A stretch of 64,000 nt of DNA, from contig NC_083651.1 of assembly GCF_963576545.1 (NCBI RefSeq), forward strand, positions 23,052,248 to 23,116,247. The letters are read 5' to 3'. Positions 1 to 12,470 of the stretch are shown piece by piece. The stretch comes from Limanda limanda. Taxonomy: Eukaryota; Chordata; Actinopteri; Pleuronectiformes; Pleuronectidae. Each line of letters starts with the position of its first letter. Within the stretch, counting starts at the first letter, position 1. A program made the position numbers and the translations under genes. The notes under the pieces were generated by a model. That model did not search any database, was not told the DNA's origin, and worked only from the letters and a program-made list of their open reading frames with translations.

Positions 1-3000
1 AGACGGCTCTTCTCCAGAACTGTGGAGAACTGCCCGTCACTTTCTGTCTGGACCTCAACTCAAACCCTGCCCTGGCCAAATCAGTGTCGGTTATTCCGAA
101 CTGTGGTCTGATCCAACCCGGGCTTCACCAAATCTTCACCCTCAGATCGACTCCCACAGTAGAGAGTCCCAAACAAGGGTTCTGTTTAAAGCTGCAGCTC
201 AATGCAGCTAAGCACCGACCCGTTAAGGTACTTCATGCACTTCATAGGGATACAGAGGTTCCCACTGAGACTCACAATACCGCTGATAGTCACACTTCCT
301 GCAGGTTTATCCATCTGTGCGTCTTTGTCTCTTGTCACCTTTAGGAACTGACAGTTGTGAGTGTGATAGAGAAGCTGCGTGTGTCTCTGGAAGGAGAAGG
401 CATTTTATATGTTCAGCCGACAGCTGTGGGCTCACGAACACTACGCCCCCACCACATCAGGAATCTCAGCCCTCTACCTCTACGGTTAGTTTTACAGAGC
501 TGTTAGCCTAGTCCGTTATTTCTGGTATTTGTCAATGTATTGTTTGTAGTTCGGACTTATCCCAGCATCGTTAATGTCTTTGATTGTCCTTCACGATAGG
601 TTTCATTGGAGCATTAGAAAGCGGGACCAAGAGCTTATCTCTGTTGAACCAGATGCTGGTGAGATCCATCCCAATGAGATCTTGGTGAGAGACTGAGAGA
701 ATCAAAGGTGCAGGGAGACAGTACTTTGCAACTTTTTGAAAACATTTTCTGAGCAGTTTTCCTCTTTACTTTTGATTACAGATCCAGACATGGTCCTTCA
801 GTCCGCTGGCAAATAAAGCCTACACACTCAAACCTACTCTCTTCTTCTGGCCGAGCCGGACTGATGGAGCACACAAGTCTCACCTCACACTTACAGTGGA
901 GGGAACGGGCTCCAAAGGCTTCATAGAGGTAGGACTGTCATTGTTGTTTTTTTAGATTCATGCTTTTGTATGTATTGTAATTGCAAATAATTTTCTAAAC
1001 TAGAATGGCAATCAGTAGAGAATAAACCTCCACCATGGCCCAACAGTCCACTTACCTTCAAACAGGCTGCATGAAATTTCCCAATCTTTTTAATTATTTT
1101 TGTGTAATCTTACTTGCAAACAAACAAACCAACCAAAAATTTGAATATCTGTCCAGCTCACATTTTGAACATGAATTGTCTGTGAAGAGAACAGAACCAA
1201 GCAGCCTGTGCATGTTTGTTTCCTCGCCAGGCAAAAAAACCCATCCTGGATGTGAAGGAGACGCTGGTTGGAAATTACCGGTCGTTTGAAATACCTCTGG
1301 TGAACAACAGCCTCTGTTCTGTGTCCTTTCAACTCTCGGTAGAGCAGACAATTCTGGATGAGGAGCTCGTCCCTGATCCTGAGCCTTGTGGTATTCTCAT
1401 TTACAATGTTCTTTGTGTTCAGTTTGTGTATACATGCATGATGTTCATCGTCAAGTCGTGGATTTTACCATGAGCACATGTTGGAAAGGTCAATGAGACA
1501 TCCTTATTGTTGAGCCTCTCTGGCGTAGGTGTTACAAAAAGAGTGCTGACCAAGACCAAGACAGAAGTTGAACGCCTGTTTCACACTAAATACATTTGTC
1601 CCCTTTAGCTCTACAGCTGGACTGTGAGAGAGGAATCATCGCCTCACGCTGCACGATGCTGCTGCAATCTACGTTCAGGCCCCACAGACGAGGCCAGTAC
1701 CTGTGGAAGATCAGCGACCAGACAACGACAGACTGTGGTAGATAGAAGACACTCAAACATGAACTCTACAGACCTGAATATATCCTGCACGTGCTTCCTA
1801 TTATTTATTAATACTTACTGCTTCCACCCTTCCTGTGTTCATCTCTCTTCTCAGGGTTAGAGTCATCCCTTCCAAAGGCTGTGTGTGAAGTGCGAGCGAA
1901 GGCTGTGTTCCCCACGCTGCAGGTGACCGATGTGTGCGGTGGGGGGAATTTGGGCACGCTCAGCAAGATGCATCTCTGGCAGCTGTTCTCATTGGACAGC
2001 CTCAACCAGCACCTGCTGTCCAACACCTCCTCTGCAGAACTCATTTATAGAAACCCCACCAAGCACAGGTGAGGAGCAGAATCTGGAAAAACACTGAAGT
2101 TGTCTGTTAATTTGACTTATCATAAAGGATTATAAATAAATAAACAACAGTAAAACAGATTTCTTGGGTTACTTTTAGTATAGAGATCTTGTACATACAG
2201 TACATTGTTATGTCATGGAGTGTTTCATTGCTTTGTTTCCTCTTCTGATCCCCAGTCTACACAGTGGTCCTTCCTTCTTCACCAAAGTCATGTTGGATTT
2301 CAACTTCAGTGCCGCTCCCATCAGTTCAGAGCCCTCAACCTTCAGGCTGATGTTTCACAACCCTGGTTCCGTCCCTGTCGACTGGTGAGTGAGCAAACCA
2401 CAGACCGAAGGGGACACAGTCATCCACAATGAAGATATCTGCATTTAAAGTTATTTTCATGTTTGTAAAAATGATTTAATTTATGCATTAAGCTCAGTGT
2501 AATGGAGTAAACATCCTGCATACTCCTGGTGACTGTGAAGCAGAGTTTGTTAGTGGTCTTTTTAATAGATTTTCTCTGTCCCAGTGACCCCTGGTTGAAT
2601 AATTCACGGCTCTTGCTCTCCACCATCAGGGCGTTCTTGTTTCCAGAGGACCAGCAGATCGAGTTGGACTACTGGACAGAGACAGGAGTGTTCAGCAGCA
2701 CTGAGCTCTCCCAGATGAAGGTAAGTTGAGGCGCAGATATTTTTTTCCTACAAAATACAGCGACAAAGCTCAAATATCTCTTAATCATTTTAATCTTTTC
2801 AACAGGTTCAAGAGAACCGTCTTTTCAGCATTTCTCCTCGTTCTGCAACCTTGCAGCCTGGCCAGCAGAGGGCGGTACTCTTCAGCTACAGGTAAGAGAT
2901 TGAAGAACAAGACAAGGCTGTTGAGTGGTTTGGTAACATTGGCAACAACAATTAGGCTTTACATGCATGTATTGAATACAATTCCCCATAAAGTGATACA

Positions 3001-6000
3001 AAATATTTATTTTTAGCAGAATGCATATCTTCTAGGTATTTGGAAAAAAATAGTTATGTGGTAAAAAATTAATTTGTACCTTTTCCTTCACAGTCATGAC
3101 TCGGTTGGGATGAATCGGTTTGCTGTTGTGTTAAAACTCTGTAACGGCAGAGAGATCTTGGTGAGACACAACTCTAGATAACTGTGCATTATTGATATTG
3201 TCACATTTTAAATAAAGTCCTTTGTGACATGTATTATTTGACTTGTGTTGCAGTATTGGCGCTGCTTTTTCAGTTATTTTAGTCCTTTAGCTGTCGTAGA
3301 AAAGTAGTCACTTAATTTACTATGGATGGTGAACTCTTCGTGGTTTTACCTTCATATACTTGTGTTTTCACAGCTCAACCTAAAGGGGATGACAGTGGAG
3401 AGAAACAGACCGTATCTCCACTTTCCCTTCAGAAGACACGTCCTCACCTCTATGACTATTGGAGACTGCATTCCCCCGAGACAGGTCTGTGTCCAATCTC
3501 TCTCTCACATTTAGTCTGAGTGGCCTGTTCACTGTGAACTAAAATACATGTTACATCACGATTAATAGCTACAATATTTATGTGTTAACTTATATTCAGT
3601 CGAACAGCCTCCACAGGTTTCTCCAGCTACTTAACCTGCAGCTCAAATATATTTGTTTTTGGAGTTTAATGCTTGTTGATATTACAATTGAATCTTCTGT
3701 AAAAATGAGTGAATCCAAAGTGTCTCTGCTTTTGTTAATCTGTGTCTGTCCTGCAGGGGTATGTAATATACAATGCGGGCTCAGTGCCAGTCCATTATGA
3801 GGTGGACACCGCTGTGCTGTCCCAGCTACAGATGGACAACTTTAACCATCCGGTGCTGTGCTGCCTCAGTCCCGAAGGAGAGGTCCCTGCTGGGAAGACG
3901 GCCCTCCTGGAATGGATCTTTTCTCCACTGGAGGCTAAGACGTACCATGTGAGTCGCACTGTGTCTGATCTCTGTTGTCCTGTTACTAGTGTCCCTTCAA
4001 ATCCGTTGTAGTGGCTTATCCAGCTTTATCTGTAGGCACCAAATATTGTAATATCAAGAAAATATCTAGATACCACAGTATTTCTACTTTTTGGCACATT
4101 GTCCCTGACTGTCCAATCCCCATTTGCAATTTTGATTGTTTCCAATTTTGTGTTTCATTAGATGGACGTCCCTATCCACATCCAGGATGGGGACTCGACA
4201 CTGGTGCAGTTTGAGGGAAGTGGGTCTGATACAACACTGGACTCCTCAAACACATTAAACTGCAGTGATACTAAGGAATCTGCGCCCTGTGTCCAGAGGC
4301 TGCCGTTCCCAGGACAGGTGAGAGCCTCATGTTTTTAATTTCAAATCAATTGGATTCTGCTCGTTCCCACCGGTTTGTCCCTCATGGGACTGTGATCATT
4401 CAGGCTGTTTGTATCATCATCATCATCATCATCTCATTGTGTCTGTGTGTGTGTGTGTTCGTGGTGTAGTTGGTTTTTCTGTCTGCAGACCGTGTCTCAC
4501 TGGGCGACATCCCTGTCTGCTCACAAACCTCAAGGATCCTCTTCCTCAGCAATGTGTCTTGCACAGACACTGTCCACTACACATGGGACCTTCGCCAGCA
4601 GGGCGCCCAGCAGGTACAGGAAGACTTCCTCCATTTGGAGCTTGTGTATAATCCTTTATGTATCTGTGTAAGTTAGACATAGTCAGCAAGAAATGAGACC
4701 TTACACCGTTCTTGTATTACTCCAGTGAGCCATGTTTGTGTCATATGGCTGTGATGTCATCTTTTTTTTCTATGATCAGCTTGAAACTAAGTCAGGTGTC
4801 TTTACAGTTCAGAATTCGAGTATAAGGGGCTGACGAGAGTGTGTACGTTGTGTCAGGTTCTGCAGATCCGTCCCGAGCGAGGCATTCTGAGTCCAGGGGA
4901 GGTTACTCTTTGTGTCGTCACCTTCACTTCCACCAAGTACCCCACTGTTTATCAACTGGACCTCATCTGTCAGGTACCACAGTAATAAGAGTGTGGATGT
5001 AAAGTTGCATCAAGCTGAATAAGTGTTACATCTGGGAACTTTTTTTGGAGCACTATAGTTTTAAGTTTCATTTTCCAAGATGACCAGTTTGTTCCTCTTC
5101 CGTCCACCTCAGCTTTTTCAGGAAGTCGCACTGACGCGATATCAAAAAGCTCTGCAGCTCCTGGAAGTAGAGAGACTGAAAGAGCGAGATGAATTCACCA
5201 TCACTGAAAAGAATCTTTCAGTAAGCCAAAGAGATCTGATCCATAAGGCTGCTCTTCAGATGGAACAGCCTTCGTGTAGTCACGGTTTTCTTTGTCTTGT
5301 TACAGGTGCCTGTGGCATTATCATTAAGGAAAGACTCACCATTCAGGAAATATAAGGTGACCTTCATTTCCTGTAATTTTAAAGCCTGCTGTGTATTAAT
5401 TTCCTAATCATCAATTTAATTCACCGACGTGCAGAACAAACACATGTAACAAACGTTATGTGGAATGTTCTCTCCCCTCCAGACTCTTCCTCCTATCTGT
5501 GCCAGTAGAGGTTGTGACTCAGCAGGTGCAACGTGTTCGAGAGCCGAGCGGCGGGCACAGAGAGAAATGGTCAAAATACCGAAACAGCCTGAACCACCTC
5601 AGCCTGCTCTGCTGCATCTGGAGGTCACAGCACACTCCCATGGGCTCCTGGAGTATAACACACACTTTCCTGACCAGCTCAATACGTTTCATAGGTAACA
5701 TATTTAACTGTACCCGCTTAAATCACTAAAATCTTTTATATATGCCGACGTAATAATTTCTTTGTCTCCGGTGTCCTCCTCAGTTGCCTCCAGTCAGTTG
5801 AGCCCCAGAAACCTCCAGGTACTTCTGGGATGCTGCCATCACACAGCCCAGAACAGGAAACCTCTGTGCACATCCTCACCACTCTGCTATGGTAACACCT
5901 TGATCACACTCAAATAATTATTATCTTCACCCACAGTCTGGTATAGCATGATAGTTTGTGCAAGCTAGAATCTGGTTTGTAACGGGTTATCAATTCAAAC

Positions 6001-6936
6001 ATCAGTTAAGTTGTTCTATCCTGTCATCTGAACTAGAGAAGCAACAGCACCCTCTACTGATTTGAGCCTGGTTAGTACTTGGTCTCCTATCCAAGTACTA
6101 ACCAGGCCCGACTCTGCTTAGCTTCCGAGATCAGACAAGATCGGTTGTGTCCAGAGTGGCGCTAAGCAATAAGAGCTCATGTACACAGGATCCTTATACA
6201 AGTCAAAACATAACAGTCCTCATTATTATCAAATTCATCCTCCTGTAAAGTTCAGCAAATCCAAGACCCAAACTAAAAAAGACGTTCAATCAGATGGCGT
6301 CTGCACCAAAAGTCCATCCCTGAGTCCAGATCCCCTGGATGGGTTCTTTCATGGCCCATGTCCCATCTTTCTACCAAGTTTTGTGGACATTTGTTTGGTA
6401 TTTGTGTTCTTTTCTTTTTGACAAACCAGCCAGTAAATTGGACAGATGGGGGAAACATAATGTTTGTTTGATTGATATAAATCCCACAAATGTCTGTCTG
6501 TCTGTCTGTCTGAAATAGCAATCAAGAAATCATGTACCCGTGTGTATTAATTAATTTTTCTCCCTCTTCCTTTTCCAGGAGCATAGTCAATGATTCAGCC
6601 TTCGTTCAGTCTCTGTTCACCTTGGCCTGCAAGCCTGTCGACTACTATCCGTCAGAAGCCACTCCCTCTGACCGCCCCCCGTCTTCTCCCTGCCCCCGAC
6701 CTCCAGTTAAGTCGAGTGGGGTCACAGAGGTCCCGGTGGACAGGGCAGGGACGGCACAGCTCGGAACACGGGACAAACAACACACTGATTGTGCGCCTGT
6801 GGACGTGATCAAAGATGTTTTGCGGAACACCTTCCAGAACATGATGATGGAAGGTGTCAGAGGAGAGCTTCGTCTCTGGGAACAACCAAGCGTTATCTCG
6901 CCACCTGTTTCCACCAGGTGAAGACAGACTCATTGT

Positions 6937-6977
<41 letters not shown>

Positions 6978-7097
6978 GTAGCTCTGGCAGCCGTTCTTCT
7001 TTCCATAATTTCTTTGCATGAATCAGAAGTTAAATATTATGTGTGTTTCATCAGGAACGGGAAGACGTCCAGAGCCACGTTTGAGGAGAAGAGCTAA
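1..7097 (+). CDS. cfap65: CFAP65 (CCDC108), C-terminal part, 22 exons
   Basis: This is the 3' part of a gene for a large axonemal protein needed for motile cilia and sperm flagella. Coding exons joined by GT-AG introns: <1-227, 345-484, 600-684, 782-928, 1231-1390, 1609-1737, 1855-2068, 2256-2384, 2630-2720, 2806-2891, 3094-3160, 3374-3484, 3757-3948, 4162-4317, 4470-4613, 4857-4973, 5113-5220, 5306-5356, 5483-5694, 5784-5891, 6579-6917, 7055-7097 (TAA). All phases agree, giving about 1018 codons in the window; human CFAP65 is about 1900 residues, so roughly half is missing on the left. The protein shows repeated beta-sandwich (ASH/MSP-like) segments with signatures such as FHNPGSVPVDW and NAGSVPVHYEV. 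A charged helix suited to a coiled coil lies in exon 5113-5220 (LLEVERLKERDEF). Nearness to wnt6/wnt10a agrees with mammalian synteny. Another ASH-domain ciliary protein is the main alternative. Confidence 0.82.
6066..6107. repeat. Perfect 17-bp inverted repeat made of 5S sequence
   Basis: Arm 6066-6082 (GCCTGGTTAGTACTTGG) is the exact reverse complement of 6091-6107, with an 8-base loop at 6083-6090. The right arm belongs to the 5S-derived fragment. The left arm is the same piece of 5S in the opposite orientation, so the 5S copy folds back on itself. Confidence 0.9.
6081..6167 (-). pseudogene. 5S rRNA-derived fragment in a cfap65 intron
   Basis: Read on the minus strand, this stretch follows vertebrate 5S rRNA from near its 5' end through the internal control region. 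Recognisable pieces are CTGATCTCGGAAGCTAAGCA and GGCCTGGTTAGTACTTGGAT followed by AGGAGACC. It carries several substitutions and small deletions near the 5' end, and it stops after GAGACC, so the 3' third of the gene is absent. It is a truncated copy, either a retro-pseudogene or the head of a 5S-derived (SINE3-type) element. It lies inside the intron between the exons ending at 5891 and starting at 6579. Confidence 0.85.
6270..6405. repeat. Dispersed teleost repeat fragment
   Basis: The stretch reads like a diverged copy of a short repeat often seen in fish introns, with phrases such as TCTGCACCAAAAGTCCATCC, CATGGCCCATGTCCCATC and CTACCAAGTTTTGTGGA. It has no coding potential. The family assignment is from memory of the motif, not from a search. 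Confidence 0.5.
6939..6972. repeat. (CA)n microsatellite
   Basis: About 17 uninterrupted CA units in the last cfap65 intron. Confidence 0.95.
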
Positions 7098-7700
7098 AAG
7101 GAAACAGTGGGGACTTAGTTTCACCATCTACCCAACATCCTAGAGACCCGTCTGTTTATTGTTTTCATTGAAATTGTTATTATTTCCCACAATTCTGTTG
7201 GAACCTACTATTTGTTAACAAAAGTTGGGTCTACGTGTGTAGCCAAAGCCTGACCGCATGTCTTCTTTGCTCTGGACACAAAGTAGAGCTTCCAGAACTC
7301 GGTCTCCCAGGGTGCTTCATCTTCACACCTAGCTGTAAAACCTGCCCCTGGACACAACTTTCAACCACTGTTGGTCACTGTGAGCCCCATGACCCATGAG
7401 GTCACCGGGCCAATAAAAGCCCAGTTCCCCCTCTTTTCTGACTTCTCTGGGAGAAGTGGGTTCTCTCTCTTTCCTATCACCTCTCCAGGAGGAGAAGGTA
7501 CCTCTACCTAACCAAGCTCTTCCAACCATCAAGCAGGCCTTCCTGAAGCCGACTGCTCAAACCTTCCAAAAGGAAGCGACGCAAGAGCCTAAGGACTCAA
7601 GCACAAGCTGCTGCTACACAACGTCTTGCCAGCAGAAGAACAGGAGCCACAAACCAGCAAGACCCCTTCACCGCAGAAATGTCCTCATTAGCCCAGACCT
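7098..7700 (+). other. cfap65 3' UTR and repeat-like downstream sequence
   Basis: This follows the cfap65 TAA. An AATAAA at 7412-7417 could serve as its polyadenylation signal. The surrounding block (about 7200-7690) is pyrimidine-rich, with GGTCACCGGGCCAATAAAAG and CTCTCCAGGAGGAGAAGG. It has the look of a retroelement terminal segment (CCAAT, AATAAA, then a CT-rich leader) rather than an ordinary UTR. No retroelement coding sequence follows, so the identity is open. Confidence 0.4.
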
Positions 7701-7715
7701 GACAGTGATCTACTG

Positions 7716-7755
7716 TATACTAGTATATCAATAGTAGTAGTATACTAGTATATCA
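7716..7755. repeat. Duplicated TATACTAGTATATCA motif
   Basis: The 15-mer occurs at 7716-7730 and again at 7741-7755. Each copy contains the palindrome TATACTAGTATA. The outer flanks are also inverted (CAGTGAT before, ATCACTG after), so the whole can form a hairpin. Confidence 0.85.
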
Positions 7756-8763
7756 CTGTTTACAGTGCTTCCAACAACATGCTGCAAACTTCTATTTATT
7801 CCTCCAATACCTAAAATAATTTTGAGATATAATACGATTCCACTTTTTCTCAGTGCTGCTCTCATTCTGTCTGATAAATAGCTGCCACGGTCACACATTC
7901 ATCCTTTTTTTGACAGTTTATCTCTGAAATGAAACCACCGATCCAAAACATGAAGTGAGGCAATTTATGTTCCACCTTTAAACATCAAATTTAAGCATAT
8001 TCCTTGTCACACATTTGTACGTCTCATTTTGAGTTTAATCATTTTATTCTCCTTTTTTCTTCCCCAACAAACACAGGTGCAAACAGTACAACAGGTCCAA
8101 AGGCAAATATGGCAGCAATAACAATGTTTGACAATATTTACACAATAAAAAATCACTATCACTTCCATTCAACAACATAATTAAGTCATAGCAGAACATA
8201 AATAATCAAGTTATTTGTCAAAGATATTGCTTCTTGAATTGGTGGTTCGGTCAGGAAGCTTTAGCCATAACATGAATGCTCCACTCAGTCATAAGGTGCA
8301 ATTCAAAGATGTACAGTCACTCATGGTCAGGGAGGTTGTTTTCCAGCTGATCACACTGTTAAAAGCTGAGTTAGGACTTTATTCATCTTTGTTTAAAATC
8401 TTTTGATAGAGGAAAATAACACATATCCAGTCTCTGCTTTCACTGAGCAGACAGCTTTGATTCAAGATAGTAGACCCTTTCTACCTTGATGCTCAAAATA
8501 AGGCAGCTTGTTTCATAAAATGACAAAACCTAAGGGCAAAAAATGACAAAAAATAGATCACTCAGTTAAATTATATCTGGGTGATTGGGCTTTTAAATCC
8601 AATGTGTAAAAGCCATTTGACACTAAAACTTGTATCTTCTGATATGTTTCTGCCCCATCCTTTGCAAGGCTGGTTGATTGGTACAGTTACACACTGATCA
8701 ACCATTAAAAGTCAGTGAAGAAGCTCTGGTTGAAGCTGCGCTGAGCTTGTGAGGTGACTGACA
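7756..8763. other. Convergent intergenic region / fastkd3-like 3' UTR
   Basis: AT-rich sequence between the two convergent genes. I see no coding exon. The right-hand part should be the 3' UTR of the minus-strand gene. Confidence 0.6.
8378..8383 (-). terminator. Polyadenylation signal of the FASTK-family gene
   Basis: AATAAA on the minus strand, about 380 bases beyond the stop codon. Another AATAAA on this strand lies further on at 8043-8048. Which one is used cannot be told from sequence. Confidence 0.5.
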
Positions 8764-11700
8764 TCAGCGGTTGAACTTGAAAATGGTGGGAAAGATCTTG
8801 TTTTGTAGATATTGGATCTGCTCCTTTTGAGTTCTCAGCTTCTCCAGTTCAAAGTGAGGGATCTGTTATAGAAGAACAGGGGTTGTTGAGGAGTGGAGAT
8901 GAAAAAATAGGATGTTTATGGGTGAATAAGTTGAATATGTAAAAATAGAGCCCAGTTTGGTAATGAACACATACCTGCACCACCTCATAGCCCATCCTGC
9001 GGAGGTGTCTCCTCTTTGTGGCTTCCTTCCCCAGCAGGTGCTGTGTGTTGCTGCAGAAATGAGCTTTACCGTCTAAACACAGAGCCATCCTGCAATGGAA
9101 CCAAAATAATAATATCATTCATCCATCAACTACACTGCTTGTGCTTTGAGGGCTGTGCTCGGATATGACTGTCTTATTATTATTATGTGACATTGCAAGA
9201 TCGGGTGTTTTAGACATTTTAACCAATTTCCCAGGGAAGGGAAGAAAAGAAATATGGCATGAAATTAAGGAGACTGATAATCTGAGTGGGTGCAAATTCA
9301 TGCATCTTGATTAAATTTAAGTTTGGCCTTGGTGGAGGTAAACTCTCCACTGAGTGCCTCTCTAGTTTCCACTTGTTGTATGTTTAAGAGGAACTTCTGT
9401 GACTGCAGCAGCCAGTCTCTTACCTCCTGTCAGTGCGATCCCACTGAGGAAGAGGCAGAACATACCCGTCCTCATCCAGGCATATCTCCACGTCTTGGGA
9501 AGAAGAGTGAAACAAAACCATATCTGTGAGTACACCAGTAACAACAAGGAACATGTGGCTTATTTAGGTTCATGAGCCACTTTGTTCATTCAATTGCATG
9601 GAATCTTAAAAGAGATTCACATTTAAATGTTCCAATAAAGCCGTTTTTACCTATAGTGTATCCACTTGGAGTTATGATTGTGGTTGAGTAGAACTTCCCC
9701 CCCAGCAGCCGGATGAGTGGCCCTTTGATGAGTTTGTACATGAGACCGTTCATCGGTGTCTCAAAGGCCTGGTCCATAGAGGAGAACTTGTTCACATGGA
9801 GGAAGGGAGGCAGTTTGGGACCCTGAAGAAGAGGACATCGAGGAAAATTATCACTTAGCTGACTCAATTTTTAAACAAAATGAAACTCCCTTGCTTATTA
9901 TTAATTCAGGAGTGTAATCTTAGTGGATAGGCCCCATAAAGAACCCTTCTTCAGCTGTGTGATGCTCACGCAGTAGTGTTTACACTCTAATGAGGTGGAG
10001 AGATGGAGCTGGGTCAGTTGTGCCAGTGCCTTCCTGTCCAGTGGGTCCCCCTGTGCTGTGGGACAGACAAGGACAGGTTACATCACACACATTTACTCAT
10101 TACATACACATAACATTTCATACACAGACATGCTAAACAGCCACATGCTGTATATCAGTAGCTTTTGTGGCATATATCTATGAAAACAGTAAAGCAACTA
10201 TGATTTGTACGCCACTAAACTTAGTATAAATACTATGAACACATACAGACAGTGTGTTTGTGAATGTTTGTCCTGACAGAGTGTCTCTCTCATACGAGTC
10301 CTGTCGTTACCTTGTAGCCTCTGCAGGAAGTAGGGATTGAAGACTTGGGATGTGTAGTTGAGCGGGAAGCGCTCCAGGTGGATGCAGGCGTGCAGCACCT
10401 CTATCAGCGAGCGAGGCTGGAACTGGGAGAACCTTGTTGATAGAATGCTCTCAAGCTTCTGGAACATCTGACTGGAACACTGAGGGTGAAGGGGAGAAAC
10501 ATTACAACGTGCTCTTCTTCTCTGGTGATGTAAAACTTAGGTGTTGGCCCTAACTTGAGGAGACAATATGAATTTATGTGTCAGATATTTTAAAACCAGT
10601 GAGTTCTCTGAATCATCTTGCACACGATACATCAATGATACATGTTCATTTACAGACCTCTGCTGTAGTTTATCCAAAGAGATGAGTGGTTAGTGAGATA
10701 TGCATTCAAGTGGGGTTTGGGTTTGTTCAGCACCTGAGGCAGGTAGTTGAGTCTCCCCATGGCGACCGTCTGTTTGGCTATCTGAAGAGTTGTGTGTCTC
10801 TCGGCATGACGCACAAAGTTCTCAGCCACAGCCTCAAAGATGGGCTCGGAGCGGCACCTCATTTGAAGACAATACTCCATGACGGTGCTGATCAGCTCTG
10901 GATCGCACTCTCCCAGCCTCCCTAACACAAACACACACAAACAAGGCCCAGCACTTCATGATTAATGTTTACTAAAACTAAAAAGACTTGAAGAATGAAA
11001 CATAATCAGAGTCAAACAACCAATGAACACAAGTCAGTCCCACCTGGCAGGTGTTTCTCCATAGCCGCCAGGAGCTCTGCATGATGCTGTCCCAGGATCA
11101 TCAGGGCAGACAGAACCTTTATTATTTCATCATCGCTGAAAACACTGAAGAGCTGTGACGCTCTGTGAATCAGCCTCAGCACCAGGGAAATGTTCTGTGG
11201 AGACAAAACGTTAGCATCAGTCTTATGTCATAAACTGTATGTATAGATTTCTGATAATAATTTAATAATTTAATTCAAAACTATTATGGGGTGAATCTAA
11301 ATGAGCTTGTGTTGTTCTGACATGTGTCAGTAAGAGCTGAATGAGAAGTAAGCTGAGCAGCAGCTGCTCTTCCTACCTGTCTCTGCTGTAACTTCAGCAG
11401 GGCCTGCAGGACTTCACTGACTTGACTGGCCTTCAGGCGGTGGACCAGCCTCTGTGTGTGTCTGTGCAAAGTGGACAGCAGGAAGGTCTGCCGCTGGCTG
11501 GTAGGGTCGTAGCACAGAGCCAGGAGGGCGTAGACCCTCACGGCCTCATCAGGAGACGCAGCGTCCTCCTCTACAGCCGCAGCCATGGAGTTCAGGACCT
11601 CCGTCACCACCGCTGACTTGCTCCCCTCCAGCTTGTGGGCCACCTCGCCCAGGTGGCAGAGCTGGGCCACCCCGATGTCCCCCTTGCAGAGGAGCAGCAG

Positions 11701-12189
11701 GCACTCCTGTGTGAGTCGCTGGACCACAGGGCTCTGGGCTCCCAAGCCAAACTCAGCACAAGCTCCCAGTAAGGTGGCCAGTCCCTCTGCCCTGTCCTTG
11801 CTGGGGGAGTCTGCCAGTCTTGAGCACAGCTCAGGGATCACGTCACCTTCAAACAGAGACTGGATGCTGACCCCTGCTGCTGCACTGTCCTGCTGTTTGA
11901 TGTGGGGTCTGTATGGAGACAGGTGAGGACCGGCTGCAGGGGGCGTGCGTCTCACAACCTGGTGCACGTCGTGTCCTCTCAGGGACACTGGGCTGGGGAC
12001 AGGGGCTGAGTTCATCCTGTGATAAGGACGCACCCCTGTTACGCGAGGTTGTTGCACCACGACCCCTCTGCCGGGCACATTGGGGCATCGACCCCCTGAT
12101 CGAACCAGAGAAGGATTCAATAAGGAGCAAGCTGAGGTGTGATGACACGCAGCTCTCACTGACGAGGAGAGGCAGGACACCGACTTCAT
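8764..12189 (-). CDS. fastkd3: FAST-kinase-domain protein, FASTKD3-like
   Basis: This encodes a predicted mitochondrial RNA-binding protein of the FASTK family, which controls processing, stability and translation of mitochondrial mRNAs. Coding exons on the minus strand: 12189-11377, 11194-11044, 10921-10734, 10479-10311, 10055-9970, 9822-9651, 9493-9424, 9089-8975, 8862-8764 (TGA). All junctions are GT-AG and in phase, giving 620 residues. The start is the first ATG after the splice acceptor at 12218; the N-terminus (MKSVSCLSSSVRAACHH) is basic and Ser-rich, suiting mitochondrial import. The FAST region carries the family motif GRLNYLP near residue 378. The C-terminal RAP domain (about 550-615) includes HFCSNTQHLLGKEA and RRMGYEVVQIPHFE. 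This end resembles FASTKD3 more than FASTK or TBRG4 as I recall them. Family membership is firm; the exact paralogue is likely but unproved. It is convergent with cfap65. Confidence 0.75.
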
Positions 12190-12470
12190 GGTTATGTCTC
12201 TGATGCAACAGGGACTTCCTGTACGAGACAAGGACAGACATCGTCAGGGACTTTTACGCATCATGTGGATCACTTTGCAAAATCAACACATCAGCTGCAG
12301 TAAAACAAAGATGCAGGAAACCATAACACATCACAGAAGAAGAAGAGGAAGCAGATACACGTGAAAACTGGATGACAGCAACTTCACAATGAAAACAGAT
12401 TTAAATCCTCCCAGCTGAAGTAAACATGTGCGTAAAGCGACTCACGTAGCACATGGATACAGTGACTTAC

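Noticed and set aside
5280..5300. Extension of the coiled-coil exon of cfap65 through the intron (frame open to 5355)
   Set aside because: A clear donor follows 5220 and a clear acceptor precedes 5306, and the joined phases give the better protein.
6532..6921. Apparent single-exon gene starting at an ATG near 6532
   Set aside because: The first part is intron; the real content is the cfap65 exon 6579-6917, confirmed by phase with both neighbours.
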